Positions 10,333-18,092 are shown, counted from the first letter of the stretch. The stretch: 35,290 bases of DNA from Methanobacterium sp. PtaB.Bin024 (GCA_002067065.1 MVPY01000039.1:5001-40290), one strand, 5' to 3'. Made by a program: numbers and translations. The notes: generated by a model not told the origin, from the sequence alone.

Positions 10333-10475
10333 TATTATACATATTATCGATGGATCAAAAAAAATGATGAGTGGATATCTGATTAATTGATGGATGAAAG
10401 AAGGATGAGGTGACTAGACTAAATTAATGGGTTTAATAGCAAAGTGCATATTAATTAAATTTTTCTGGTGTTGAA

Positions 10476-11306
10476 ATGAAACCTAAAACCTTTCGTAAAA
10501 AGGAAATATTACAAATAACTGAACACGCCTGTGATCTTCTTGAGGAAGGGAAGGAAGGGGAATTTTTTGATGAATTAGAAGTATTATTATCTTCTAAGAT
10601 TCCCTTTGGCAAGCTAAAACCTATGGGTGAATATTTGGGGAAGCGTGGCTTGGAAAAACCTGACATCTATTTTGGTGTTCTTGATAATTTTTTCAAGAAG
10701 GATCTTGATTATGGTTACCGAGAGGGAATCTATAACACTGCGAAAATGAGAATGAGTGAGGAAGAAGTCCAAAAATCCAGAGTCTGGGGTTGGAGGGCTG
10801 GAATTGTGGGTCTGGCTTTAAATGAGATGAGTCATGACCACCCTGAGGAAGTGGTGGCTAAAACTAGAGAATACATATTATTGAGTTCGCACTGGTCATC
10901 ATCAGATACATTTGCTGATAAAACTTTCAACTTGTTATTTAAGGAACGTTTCGCCTACATTGTCGGTGTTTTAAAAAGTTGGGCTGTAGATGAGAATGAT
11001 TGGATACGCAATGCAGCGGCATTTGCGGTGCATGCGCCAGTAGAGAGAAAAATCATTAATAAAGAACAATTCCAGGAGTTACTGGGGGTAATAGATTTGG
11101 TGATGGAGGATCCTGCTAAAAATGTCCAGAAAAAAACAGCATGGGCTCTGAAGGTTGTAAGTAAATATTATCCTGATGAAACATACTATTTTCTGGAAAA
11201 ATGGGCTGATAATGATGATAAAAATACTAAATGGATTATAAAAAATAGTTTGAAATATCTGGAAGAAGAAAGAAGAATTGAATTATTGGAAAAAAATGAG
11301 AATTAA
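10476..11306 (+). CDS. AlkD-like HEAT-repeat protein (DNA alkylation repair family)
   Basis: 276 residues, all helical and charged. Segments match the AlkC/AlkD-like HEAT-repeat DNA glycosylase family: HWSSSDTFADKTFNLLFKE (139-157), WAVDENDWIRNAAA (169-182) and a DPAKNVQKKTAWALK stretch (212-226). The conserved tryptophan/aspartate and arginine residues of the AlkD DNA-binding groove appear to be kept. Known members excise N3- and N7-alkylpurines without base flipping. Archaeal relatives are largely untested, so activity is inferred. The ATG is preceded by GGTG at a good distance. The gene converges on a small acidic protein gene 71 nt away. Confidence 0.7.
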   Translation: MKPKTFRKKEILQITEHACDLLEEGKEGEFFDELEVLLSSKIPFGKLKPMGEYLGKRGLEKPDIYFGVLDNFFKKDLDYGYREGIYNTAKMRMSEEEVQKSRVWGWRAGIVGLALNEMSHDHPEEVVAKTREYILLSSHWSSSDTFADKTFNLLFKERFAYIVGVLKSWAVDENDWIRNAAAFAVHAPVERKIINKEQFQELLGVIDLVMEDPAKNVQKKTAWALKVVSKYYPDETYYFLEKWADNDDKNTKWIIKNSLKYLEEERRIELLEKNEN

Positions 11307-11377
11307 TTAGATCATTTCAGGGGGATGAAATTTTAATTTTTTTTGTAGGATTATCAATATTTTTGGGTAAATTTCAA

Positions 11378-11806
11378 TCATTTAGGGGTATCTAACCATT
11401 CCACGACTTCTTCTGCGATTTCTTCAGATATATCCTCGATCCAGTCCTGTTCACTCCAGGTGCACACATCTTCCTCTTCAATATCTCCCACAATATCTTC
11501 CACACGGTCCTGATCGGTATAGTCACCAACAGTTGACTCGCAAAAACTGAACTCTTTATCATGATTATCAAAAGTTACATCCCAATTTTTTGAGTCCCGG
11601 AGTTCCCAGAACCAGTAATAATTTTTAACAACTTCTCCACTAGGATTCTGTTCACCGAATGATTCTTCTTCCTCATAACCGACAATTAGGATCTTATTAT
11701 CTTCAAGGTAGATGTGTTTCTCCCAACTGTCCCCTTTTCCTGGTGCTTTTTCCAGTTCAGTTTCTTCAATCTGATCTATTAACTCATTTTTATCAATCAT
11801 TTTCAT
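11378..11806 (-). CDS. Small very acidic protein, unknown function
   Basis: 142 residues, extremely rich in Asp and Glu, with many aromatic residues (YYWFWELRD at about 63-71; several Trp). The C-terminal third (VEDIVGDIEEEDVCTW and SEEIAEEVVEWLD) reads as amphipathic acidic helices. I recognise no family. It has no signal peptide or membrane segment. Two starts are possible: ATG 11806, or ATG 11800, which is better spaced from the upstream AGGGG. An acidic protein of this shape could be a nucleic-acid mimic or a partner of a basic protein, but nothing in the sequence proves that. It converges on the AlkD-like gene. Confidence 0.6.
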   Translation of the reverse strand: MKMIDKNELIDQIEETELEKAPGKGDSWEKHIYLEDNKILIVGYEEEESFGEQNPSGEVVKNYYWFWELRDSKNWDVTFDNHDKEFSFCESTVGDYTDQDRVEDIVGDIEEEDVCTWSEQDWIEDISEEIAEEVVEWLDTPK

Positions 11807-12097
11807 AACCCCTGATACACATCCCTATTGATGAAACATAAATGGTAATCCAACTACGCATATAAAATTATGCACTTATCTTTATTTTAATGGATCGTTT
11901 CGTTTTATTGATGATAACAATCCAATAAATATGTCACTTTTTTAATATTTTAAACATCTAAAGACCATACTGATGCATTTAATCACTTGAAAAGGCTGAA
12001 AAATGATTACATATACTTATGACTATAATTTATTATATTGTAATGATCTACTATGAAGATATTTGAGGTTCCAGTTAAATGGAAGTTGATATTTTGG

Positions 12098-12170
12098 GGG
12101 CGGGTAGCTCAGATGGGAGAGCGTTGCCTTCGCAAGGCAGAGGCCGCGGGTTCAAATCCCGCCCAGTCCA
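12098..12170 (+). tRNA. tRNA-Ala (anticodon CGC), copy 1, with an acceptor-stem mismatch
   Basis: The 73-nt sequence folds into a cloverleaf: acceptor GGGCGGG/CCAGTCC, D arm GCTC/GAGC, anticodon stem TTGCC/GGCAG with loop TTCGCAA (anticodon CGC), five-base variable loop, T arm GCGGG-TTCAAAT-CCCGC, discriminator A73. Position 3-70 is G-U, the alanine identity element. Position 5-68 is G opposite A, a mismatch that is absent from copy 2 at 14261. The 3' CCA is not encoded. The gene stands 24 nt from the stop of the convergent MFS gene. Confidence 0.95.
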
Positions 12171-12171
12171 C

Positions 12172-12183
12172 TTAGAGCTCTAA
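12172..12183. repeat. 12-bp perfect palindrome directly after the tRNA
   Basis: TTAGAGCTCTAA is a perfect palindrome one base after the tRNA-Ala 3' end and 11 bp before the MFS stop codon. It is absent after the second tRNA copy. It may act in termination or be a protein site; no function is shown. Confidence 0.5.
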
Positions 12184-12194
12184 AACCACTCTTA

Positions 12195-13748
12195 CTATTC
12201 ATGCATTTTAGATGGTTTTTTTAGCGGTATCAATAAGGAACTAAGTAGTCCAATAGAGAGCACGATAGTCACAACGATAAAGGCATCTTTCGTAGCATTG
12301 ACTTTTTTATAATTTAACAGTGTTGGAAGAGCTTCTATTTCTTCAGATGTCTGATTTCCAAGCCCTAAATCCATGGCTATGTTATCAAGATGTACATTTA
12401 GTTGAGAAGCTGAATAACTTTGATTGTTCATTGTTAGGCTACCAAAACCACCCAGTATCAATATAACACCAAGAAGAGTTATTCCCAATGTTGAACTTAG
12501 GTTGATTCCAGTGCTCATCACGCAGGCCGCATCGGGATCCTGGTCCTTGCGAACTGTAGAAAAAATTAAATTGGTTGAATGAGGGAAAACAATTCCCAAT
12601 CCAGCTCCTAGTAACACTATTCCCGGCATCATATCCAGAATTGTTTTGTCAGGACCTAAAATGAAGATCAGATACAGACTACCGGTTATGGTGACTAGAA
12701 ATCCTAGAAATATTATGTAACGTGGCTGCACTTCTGTTGAAACCTTACCTGCTGTAAAAGATATGATAAAATCGACCACACTCAGAGGAATCAAGGATAT
12801 ACCAGTAATTAGGGCATCAGCGCCTAATACCATTTGCATGAACACTGGGATAACAAAAAATATTCCTCCTGTTGTGAAATTCACTATAGATCTTGTTAAA
12901 GTTCCAATACTAAATGCACGATTTTTAAAAAGTCTAAAATTGAACAAAGGCGGTTTTCCAGATTTCATAGTTTTTTCCTGATTGAAATAAAAGATGAGCA
13001 GGAGAATTACACTTGTAATAATGAAACAAGGCACTATGCTAGAATTTGTGGTATCTTTAAATAATAAAATGCCAATGACTAAAAAAAATAGACCTAAAGA
13101 TGAAATTAAAGCTCCTAGAACGTTGAAGTCAGACCATTTCATTGTAGGTGGAAAGTCGAGTATTTTTCGGGAGAATAAGAGTATGATGAGGATCAAAATA
13201 ACTTCAAATGCAAAGGCATAACGCCAACTGTAAAAAACGGTCAAAAAACCGCCGATAATAGGTCCTATGGATCCGGCGCATGCAGCCATGGCACTTATGA
13301 TCCCTAAGGAGAATGCCCTCCTTTCACCTTCATAGGTACCAGCAATAATAGAAGTGGCGGCGGGTACCATCAGAGCAGCACCTATACCTTCCAGTATGGA
13401 CCAACCTAAAAGGAGCATGGGAGCGTTTATGCTAATTGTGGCGATAAACGCTCCCACACCATAAATAAAAGCCCCAGCACGAAAAATTTTTTTCCTCCCT
13501 ATAATATTTTGCATTTTAGCTCCGGGGATTATCAAACAGGTTATAACCAAAGCATAAATAACAATTATGGAGTGAATGGTCTCAATATTCGTATTTAAAT
13601 CTTTTATCAATGTGGAAATTGCCACATTCATGAAAGTTTTGTCGATAACGATGATAAAAATAGATAATGTGACAATTATAAGGGTCAACCACCATATTTT
13701 TAGGTCTCCCTCTAATTTACCCCTTAAATAATGATTCACATTTATCAT
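12195..13748 (-). CDS. MFS transporter, DHA2 (EmrB/QacA-like, 14-helix) family
   Basis: 517 residues with about 14 hydrophobic helices. The N-terminal part carries DHA2 marks: IDKTFMNVAISTLIKDLN (helix 1), PGAKMQNIIGRKKIFRAG (the loop 2-3 motif A) and GSIGPIIGGFLTVFYSWRY (motif C, typical of antiporter-type drug exporters). It probably expels hydrophobic compounds using the proton or sodium gradient. It is the only intact protein gene between two tRNA-Ala copies and lies beside a transposase relic, so horizontal acquisition is plausible. The ATG at 13748 has no strong ribosome binding site. A 14-bp-period direct repeat lies in the probable promoter (13769-13797). No regulator gene is adjacent. 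Confidence 0.9.
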   Translation of the reverse strand: MINVNHYLRGKLEGDLKIWWLTLIIVTLSIFIIVIDKTFMNVAISTLIKDLNTNIETIHSIIVIYALVITCLIIPGAKMQNIIGRKKIFRAGAFIYGVGAFIATISINAPMLLLGWSILEGIGAALMVPAATSIIAGTYEGERRAFSLGIISAMAACAGSIGPIIGGFLTVFYSWRYAFAFEVILILIILLFSRKILDFPPTMKWSDFNVLGALISSLGLFFLVIGILLFKDTTNSSIVPCFIITSVILLLIFYFNQEKTMKSGKPPLFNFRLFKNRAFSIGTLTRSIVNFTTGGIFFVIPVFMQMVLGADALITGISLIPLSVVDFIISFTAGKVSTEVQPRYIIFLGFLVTITGSLYLIFILGPDKTILDMMPGIVLLGAGLGIVFPHSTNLIFSTVRKDQDPDAACVMSTGINLSSTLGITLLGVILILGGFGSLTMNNQSYSASQLNVHLDNIAMDLGLGNQTSEEIEALPTLLNYKKVNATKDAFIVVTIVLSIGLLSSLLIPLKKPSKMHE

Positions 13749-13768
13749 TTAATTACATCCATATACTT

Positions 13769-13797
13769 AATTTATGGGATATAATTTATGGGATATA
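13769..13797 (-). promoter_or_regulatory. Direct repeat in the MFS promoter region
   Basis: AATTTATGGGATATA occurs twice (13769-13783 and 13783-13797) with a 14-bp period, 21-49 bp before the MFS ATG. On the minus strand each copy reads TATATCCCATAAATT and includes a TATA-like core. It may be an operator overlapping the promoter; it is unproven. Confidence 0.45.
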
Positions 13798-14020
13798 TTA
13801 TTAATCATGTTCTAGGGTTCTAGATTTTTCTTGTTGAAAAGAGAATTTTATACCTTTACTTTTCTTATTTTACATATTATTTGTGTGTTCATTTATAAAA
13901 ATACAATTTATTTTAACTCTATGAGAATAATTAGGTTTATGAAACGTTAAATCTGAGTATTGATGTTTATATACACATTTATTTGGCGAATAAAATGAAA
14001 CATCACTTAAATTACAGTAA

Positions 14021-14210
14021 AAAAGACCCGAAATATCTCTTGTTGATGCCACACCAATAGACTGGATTACAACACCAAACGTAAAACACCGTTTTAAAAA
14101 ATACCTAGCAAAACAACCTAAAATGGAGCTATGCATCCTCATATGGATTTTATATAATGACAAACTTAAGACCTTAAACATTTATTTTCATGTCATTGAT
14201 CTCAAATTGA
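14021..14210 (+). pseudogene. Relic of a DDE-type transposase
   Basis: Frames broken by a shift and stops preserve transposase-like pieces. One frame gives EISLVDATPIDW (14030-14065), where VDATP/VDSTP is the first catalytic Asp region of IS4/IS5-like archaeal transposases. After a frame change, another gives LKWSYASSYGFYI (14118-14156), matching the KWSYSSSKGFYIGFK type of block that follows in such enzymes. LRP, a stop, then TFIFMSL continue with the next block. The N- and C-terminal parts are missing, and I find no inverted repeats. It points to past IS activity inside the interval between the two tRNA-Ala copies. The family assignment is from memory of conserved blocks. Confidence 0.5.
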
Positions 14211-14260
14211 ATTATTAATGAAATTAAAATAGAGTTGATGGAATTAACATATTTTATTGG

Positions 14261-14333
14261 GGGCTGGTAGCTCAGGTGGGAGAGCGTTGCCTTCGCAAGG
14301 CAGAGGCCGCGGGTTCAAATCCCGCCCAGTCCA
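14261..14333 (+). tRNA. tRNA-Ala (anticodon CGC), copy 2
   Basis: It is identical to the copy at 12098 except at position 5 (T rather than G) and position 16 in the D loop (G rather than A). Here the acceptor stem GGGCTGG/CCAGTCC pairs fully, with the G3-U70 alanine determinant. Anticodon CGC reads GCG codons. The last 57 nt of the two genes are identical, whereas upstream and downstream flanks are unrelated. Confidence 0.95.
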
Positions 14334-14393
14334 TTTGCTACTTCTTAATCTCTGAATTTTTGGGTAATTGATAGTAAGTCTGTAGATTAAATG

Positions 14394-14454
14394 TTTAATT
14401 AGTTAAATATTTAATTAGAGAGATTTAATTAGATTTAAAGTTTAATTAGATTTA
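14394..14454. repeat. Cluster of four TTTAATTAG repeats
   Basis: TTTAATTAG occurs at 14394, 14410, 14424 and 14441; the last two extend to TTTAATTAGATTTA with a 17-bp period. It sits between tRNA-Ala copy 2 and the 3' end of the convergent TMPK-like gene, so a promoter role is unlikely. Slippage or termination is more plausible. Confidence 0.6.
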
Positions 14455-14472
14455 ATGGTTTATCATGGGATT

Positions 14473-15042
14473 TTAATTTTTTTTATCCATTTCATCCAGA
14501 ATAGTATTTATGTTATCTTTTGCATCTTCAATGGTGCCTGAAGTATTGATAATATGCCATCCCTGGGCCAGTTTAAGTGCCTTTTTCCTCACCTTGATAA
14601 GATCATCCATATTCTCAAACATCTCCTCACTATCACGTTGTGACATCCTCTGAATGGACTCTTCTGGTTCTAGATCCAAAAAAAACATATATTCTGAGGT
14701 GGGCAGGATCAGACAAAAAAATTGGTAAAGAATTCTGGCCAGGGGAAGGGGTAAATAGGCTACTCCCATCAGATAACGAACCATAATAATATTATCAGCT
14801 GTTCCATTATATTTTTTAACAGAACGAATAACATCCATTGCATAATAAACCGATGCTTTAATCTTATTAATTTTTCCTCTACCCAGCAGGGCTTTTTTAG
14901 CCTTCCGACCATAGGGATTATCACTGGAAGGATGTTCCCTTAGAATAACACTTTCACCACGGGAATGGTATTTTTTTTCAATGAGTCTGGCCTGGGTGGT
15001 CTTGCCCGACCCATCCAGTCCATCAACAATGATAAAACGCAT
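14473..15042 (-). CDS. Divergent thymidylate-kinase-like P-loop kinase
   Basis: 189 residues. The P-loop VDGLDGSGKTTQARL (6-20) and the overall order match thymidylate kinases, as does the acidic DLEPEESIQRMSQRDSEE lid-region segment. Two conserved sites differ. The base-binding DR[YHS] motif reads MVRYLMG, with Val in place of Asp. The usual LLFAADR block is YYAMDVIRS. The middle (AYLPLPLARILYQFFCLILP) is unusually hydrophobic. A canonical TMPK gene is encoded only 1 kb away, so this paralogue probably has another phosphate acceptor. It follows a polyprenol-kinase-like membrane protein gene on the same strand (88 nt gap), which suggests, but does not prove, a related lipid-alcohol role. Confidence 0.75.
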   Translation of the reverse strand: MRFIIVDGLDGSGKTTQARLIEKKYHSRGESVILREHPSSDNPYGRKAKKALLGRGKINKIKASVYYAMDVIRSVKKYNGTADNIIMVRYLMGVAYLPLPLARILYQFFCLILPTSEYMFFLDLEPEESIQRMSQRDSEEMFENMDDLIKVRKKALKLAQGWHIINTSGTIEDAKDNINTILDEMDKKN

Positions 15043-15130
15043 ATTAATCCACTATGATATTTTTTACCATCCATTTTACTCAGTGATTTGTTATATACAA
15101 TATCAGAAACTTTTAGTCAAATGATGTATT

Positions 15131-15781
15131 CTATATTGTCAGCAAAATATAAGAAATCACGGCTGAAAAACAGGCTGTTAAATTATCCAGGCCTTTGGGT
15201 GTCACTGCCTCAAAGATAGTGGCCACCAGGGCCACAATTGCAATCACAGTTATGCTGGCAGGAACACCATAATAGACTAAAACTATCCCGAGAGCAGCCA
15301 TAAGTACCAAGAACATGGTTAAAGATCCTTCCAGACTTTTCTCATCTCCAGATATGTTATATTTTATTTTACCATACTGTTTCCCGATTAAAGCCGCCAT
15401 ACCATCTCCATAGGACATGGCAGCTATGCCCACTGCTATAATCCAGGGCTGGTCAAAGAAGATCAATGCCAGCGCAGTCCAGGATATAGAATAGTATACC
15501 AGGCCTAAGCCATGACCTGAAGTTGAAATCCGGTCCTTGAACTTCAAGGGAGAAGACGGACTCATTAAAAATGTTAAAATAATGAAGGGAGCTGCTGCCA
15601 ATAAGGCCATCACCCATCGAGATGTGAATACGGGCAGAATAAAAAGAATATTACCCACCATGATATGCAAGAATTTCCTGCTGAAGTTGGGATACTTCTT
15701 GAGTACTTTTTCAGAGAGGACCAAGAGTAATATTACATAACCATAGACCAATACCAGTCCTATTATGTCACCGGCTTCCAT
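15131..15781 (-). CDS. Polyprenol/dolichol/phytol kinase-like membrane protein
   Basis: 216 residues and about seven hydrophobic helices. Family marks are RKFLHIMVGN (about 35-44), SYGDGMAALIGKQYGKIKY (about 122-140), DEKSLEGSLTMF (about 145-156) and EAVTPKGLDNLT near 191-202. This pattern is that of the SEC59/VTE5/CdsA-like group, which transfers a phosphate from CTP (or a CMP group) to a membrane lipid alcohol. In an archaeon, geranylgeraniol or dolichol is the likely acceptor, perhaps for salvage or N-glycan carrier supply; this is inference. It is probably first in a two-gene unit with the TMPK-like gene. The start at 15781 has no strong ribosome binding site. Confidence 0.75.
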   Translation of the reverse strand: MEAGDIIGLVLVYGYVILLLVLSEKVLKKYPNFSRKFLHIMVGNILFILPVFTSRWVMALLAAAPFIILTFLMSPSSPLKFKDRISTSGHGLGLVYYSISWTALALIFFDQPWIIAVGIAAMSYGDGMAALIGKQYGKIKYNISGDEKSLEGSLTMFLVLMAALGIVLVYYGVPASITVIAIVALVATIFEAVTPKGLDNLTACFSAVISYILLTI

Positions 15782-15873
15782 GAATCTTTAGTACTTTTTT
15801 AAGGTATAAGACAATTTCCATATTGTTTGCAAGTAGGAAAGTGTCTTTAACTTTTATTATCCATATTTTTTAT

Positions 15874-15914
15874 ATCCATTCGCAGCACTTCATGCATTCT
15901 ACGTTCGGATGGAT
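15874..15914. repeat. Inverted repeat in the divergent spacer
   Basis: ATCCATTCG (15874-15882) can pair with CGGATGGAT (15906-15914) with one G-U pair, enclosing 23 nt. It lies between the divergent polyprenol-kinase-like and tmk genes, upstream of the likely tmk TATA region (about 15957-15979). It may be a protein-binding site; no function is shown. Confidence 0.3.
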
Positions 15915-16045
15915 TATAGGGGAGGGTGGTAAAATCCACACATTGGTTGAATTATAACTTATAAAGTTTAAAATATATTGAATTCAACACACACTCCCTG
16001 TTTTAGAGGGTGAAGATTATTAGTCAAGCCGTCATAGGAATATAT

Positions 16046-16621
16046 ATGTACATCTGTTTAGAGGGAATTGATGGTTCAGGAAAATCAACACAACTGGAAC
16101 TTTTAGGAAAATGGTTAGAGGATTGCGGCCTCACCGTAACTTATATCAGGGAGCCTACAGATTCCATAGTGGGAAAATTAATCAGAAAAATGCTTAAAAG
16201 CCCGGATGCAAAGGATGAAAACTTCCAGAGAACATTAGCCCTTCTTTTTGCTGCTGACCGAACCCTACTCATGGATCATATTCGAAAAGAGGCAGATATG
16301 AACCGAATAGTCTTAAGTGATCGTTCTTTCTACTCCAGTTTAGCATACCAGAATGGTGAAGAATGGATCGCCCAGATAAACCATTATGCCCTGGAACCGG
16401 ATCTGGTGGTACTACTGGATCTGGAAACAGAAACCGCCCTAACCAGATGTGATGGCTCAGACAGCTTCGAAGAGAAGGATTTCCTGGACGAGGTACGTGA
16501 AAGATACCTTAAACTGGCGGATCAGCACGATTTCATGGTGGTTAATGCCAATAATGGTGTTAACAAAGTACACGATGATATAAAGAGGATAGTGGCCCCT
16601 AAACTTGGTATGTGCATATAA
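16046..16621 (+). CDS. tmk: Thymidylate kinase (dTMP kinase)
   Basis: 191 residues from the ATG at 16046. An upstream in-frame GTG (16010) is disfavoured because AGGA lies 6 nt before this ATG and MYICLEGIDGSGKSTQ is the normal family N-terminus. P-loop GIDGSGKST is at 8-16; REP at about 35-37; LLFAADR at about 67-73; and DRSFYSSLAYQ is the DR[YHS]-type base-binding motif. It phosphorylates dTMP to dTDP in the cytosol for DNA synthesis. The length is slightly short but usual for archaea. It is transcribed divergently from the polyprenol-kinase-like gene and appears monocistronic. A divergent paralogue is encoded at 14473-15042. Confidence 0.9.
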   Translation: MYICLEGIDGSGKSTQLELLGKWLEDCGLTVTYIREPTDSIVGKLIRKMLKSPDAKDENFQRTLALLFAADRTLLMDHIRKEADMNRIVLSDRSFYSSLAYQNGEEWIAQINHYALEPDLVVLLDLETETALTRCDGSDSFEEKDFLDEVRERYLKLADQHDFMVVNANNGVNKVHDDIKRIVAPKLGMCI

Positions 16622-16783
16622 AAATAATGCACATAAAACCAAAAAAAATTAAGAGATTTTAAATCAATCTATCAGCTATAATCAGTTAGTAAATAATATG
16701 TGAAGGGAGATACTGAAATTGAATAAATAAGGATTAAAATGGTTTAGAAATTGTTTTAAAGTTCATTTACAAATTTCTCATAT

Positions 16784-16999
16784 TTAATCCCTTTCACCGG
16801 TTTCTAGTTCTTTTAGACGCTGATTCAGTGCTTTTACAATATGGTCCTGAGCATTTTCCAGGTTTTCCTTTGTGCCGTAGAGTATGGGGCCATCATCAGT
16901 GTTTTTGAGTTCAAGGTCAAATTTGATTATAACTTCAGCCATGATCCTTTCAGTGATTCCTGCAGGAATCCTCATCTCATATAGCATCTCTTCTCCCAT
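16784..16999 (-). CDS. Small conserved-looking protein at the end of the tyrS block, unknown function
   Basis: 71 residues. It reads as a mixed alpha/beta peptide (MRIPAGITERIMAEVIIKFD, then a Glu/Asn-rich helix to the C-terminus). No membrane segment or metal motif is present and I recognise no family. A GAAGGTGTTA ribosome binding site lies at a good distance before the ATG, which supports it being real. It starts 60 nt after the tyrS stop on the same strand, so it may end a transcript beginning at mcm. Its alternation of hydrophobic residues would fit a small nucleic-acid or protein-binding fold; that is a guess. Confidence 0.65.
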   Translation of the reverse strand: MGEEMLYEMRIPAGITERIMAEVIIKFDLELKNTDDGPILYGTKENLENAQDHIVKALNQRLKELETGERD

Positions 17000-17059
17000 T
17001 TGGTAACACCTTCTTTATTTGCTTTTTATATTTTCATCGTGCATATTTAAGATAGTTTT

Positions 17060-18025
17060 CTATTGTGGGGTTTTAAGATAATTTCGCACTGGCTCTAAGA
17101 TATTCACCAAACACTCGGCAACACCATTTTTCAGATCCAAGGGGTGCAGATCTCCCTCACCATACATTTTCAGGAGTTCATCCTGGGTTAATTCCAGATT
17201 TCCACCAAATTTCTCAGGCCTTTGGATAAGAAGTGTATCCATTTCGCTGAATATAAAATGATGGGCTATTTCAAGGATGGGGTTTCCTTCAACCTCACCT
17301 GGGGGACAGTAACTCTTTTTAATCTTCTTTTTAATTACTTCTGGTTCATCATCAATGGCTATGAAGTTTTCTTTTGAAGAAGACATTTTATCTGAGCCAT
17401 CTGTACCATGCAGGAGTGGGGTGTGAATGCATACTGGGGATGGGAATCCTAATTTCGGTAGATTGTCCCGGGCAAGCATATGGATTTTACGTTGTTCCAT
17501 ACCACCAACAGCCAGATCAACATTTAAAAATAGCATGTCCACCACCTGCATTAGAGGATAGATAACCTCTGCCACCTGATGGTCCTCAGCATCCCTGGTT
17601 ATCTGAGCCATACTCCTCTTAGCCCTGGTTAGGGTGGTTGAGAGGGCTAACTGATACACTTTCATGGTGTAATTTTCCTGGGTCTGGAAATTACTTCCTA
17701 AAATGAATTGGGTATCTTCAGAAAGTCCCAGGGCCCTGAAACACTGTTTGTTATATTCAGAGATTTCCTTTATTTCCTCTAGGCTTCCTTTACCATTTAG
17801 GTAAGCATGAAGATCAGCTAGGAGAATCTTGATCTTAAAACCTGCTTCCTGCAAGTTTTTCATTTTTTTCACGGTGATGGCATGACCCAAATGGATCTTT
17901 CCTGATGGTTCATATCCAATGTAAGCTGTTTTTTGGTCTTTTCTGAGTTTATCTTTGAGTTCCTCTGGAGTTACCACTTCCAGGGTGCCTTCTGTTATTT
18001 TATCAATTGTTGAATCCAGGTCCAT
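17060..18025 (-). CDS. tyrS: Tyrosyl-tRNA synthetase
   Basis: 321 residues from the ATG at 18025, chosen because GGTGAT lies 4 nt upstream; an in-frame TTG at 18037 is four codons earlier and would swallow that site. It is a class I synthetase: the HIGH-type motif is HLGH (45-48) and the KMSKS-type loop is KMSSS. AYIGYEPSGKIHLGH, ILLADLHAYLN, AEVIYPLMQV and VGGMEQRKIHMLARD match the M. jannaschii TyrRS closely, including the compact archaeal anticodon-binding C-terminus (LHPLDLKNGVAECLVNILEP). It charges tRNA-Tyr with its archaeal C1-G72 identity pair. It lies between nmd3 and a 71-residue gene on the minus strand. Confidence 0.96.
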   Translation of the reverse strand: MDLDSTIDKITEGTLEVVTPEELKDKLRKDQKTAYIGYEPSGKIHLGHAITVKKMKNLQEAGFKIKILLADLHAYLNGKGSLEEIKEISEYNKQCFRALGLSEDTQFILGSNFQTQENYTMKVYQLALSTTLTRAKRSMAQITRDAEDHQVAEVIYPLMQVVDMLFLNVDLAVGGMEQRKIHMLARDNLPKLGFPSPVCIHTPLLHGTDGSDKMSSSKENFIAIDDEPEVIKKKIKKSYCPPGEVEGNPILEIAHHFIFSEMDTLLIQRPEKFGGNLELTQDELLKMYGEGDLHPLDLKNGVAECLVNILEPVRNYLKTPQ

Positions 18026-18092
18026 AGTAATCACCAATGATCAGTGTTCATAGTCAATTATTTCTTTCTTTCCTTCTTATTTTCTTATGCCC

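Noticed and set aside
10364..10430. Possible C/D box sRNA between the DedA-like and AlkD-like genes
   Set aside because: A C box (ATGATGA) and a CTGA D'-like box are present at plausible spacing, but no proper terminal D box or convincing C' box follows.
13870..14181. 103-codon minus-strand frame between the MFS gene and tRNA-Ala copy 2
   Set aside because: It has no ribosome binding site or recognisable domain, and the opposite strand carries transposase remnants that explain the sequence better.
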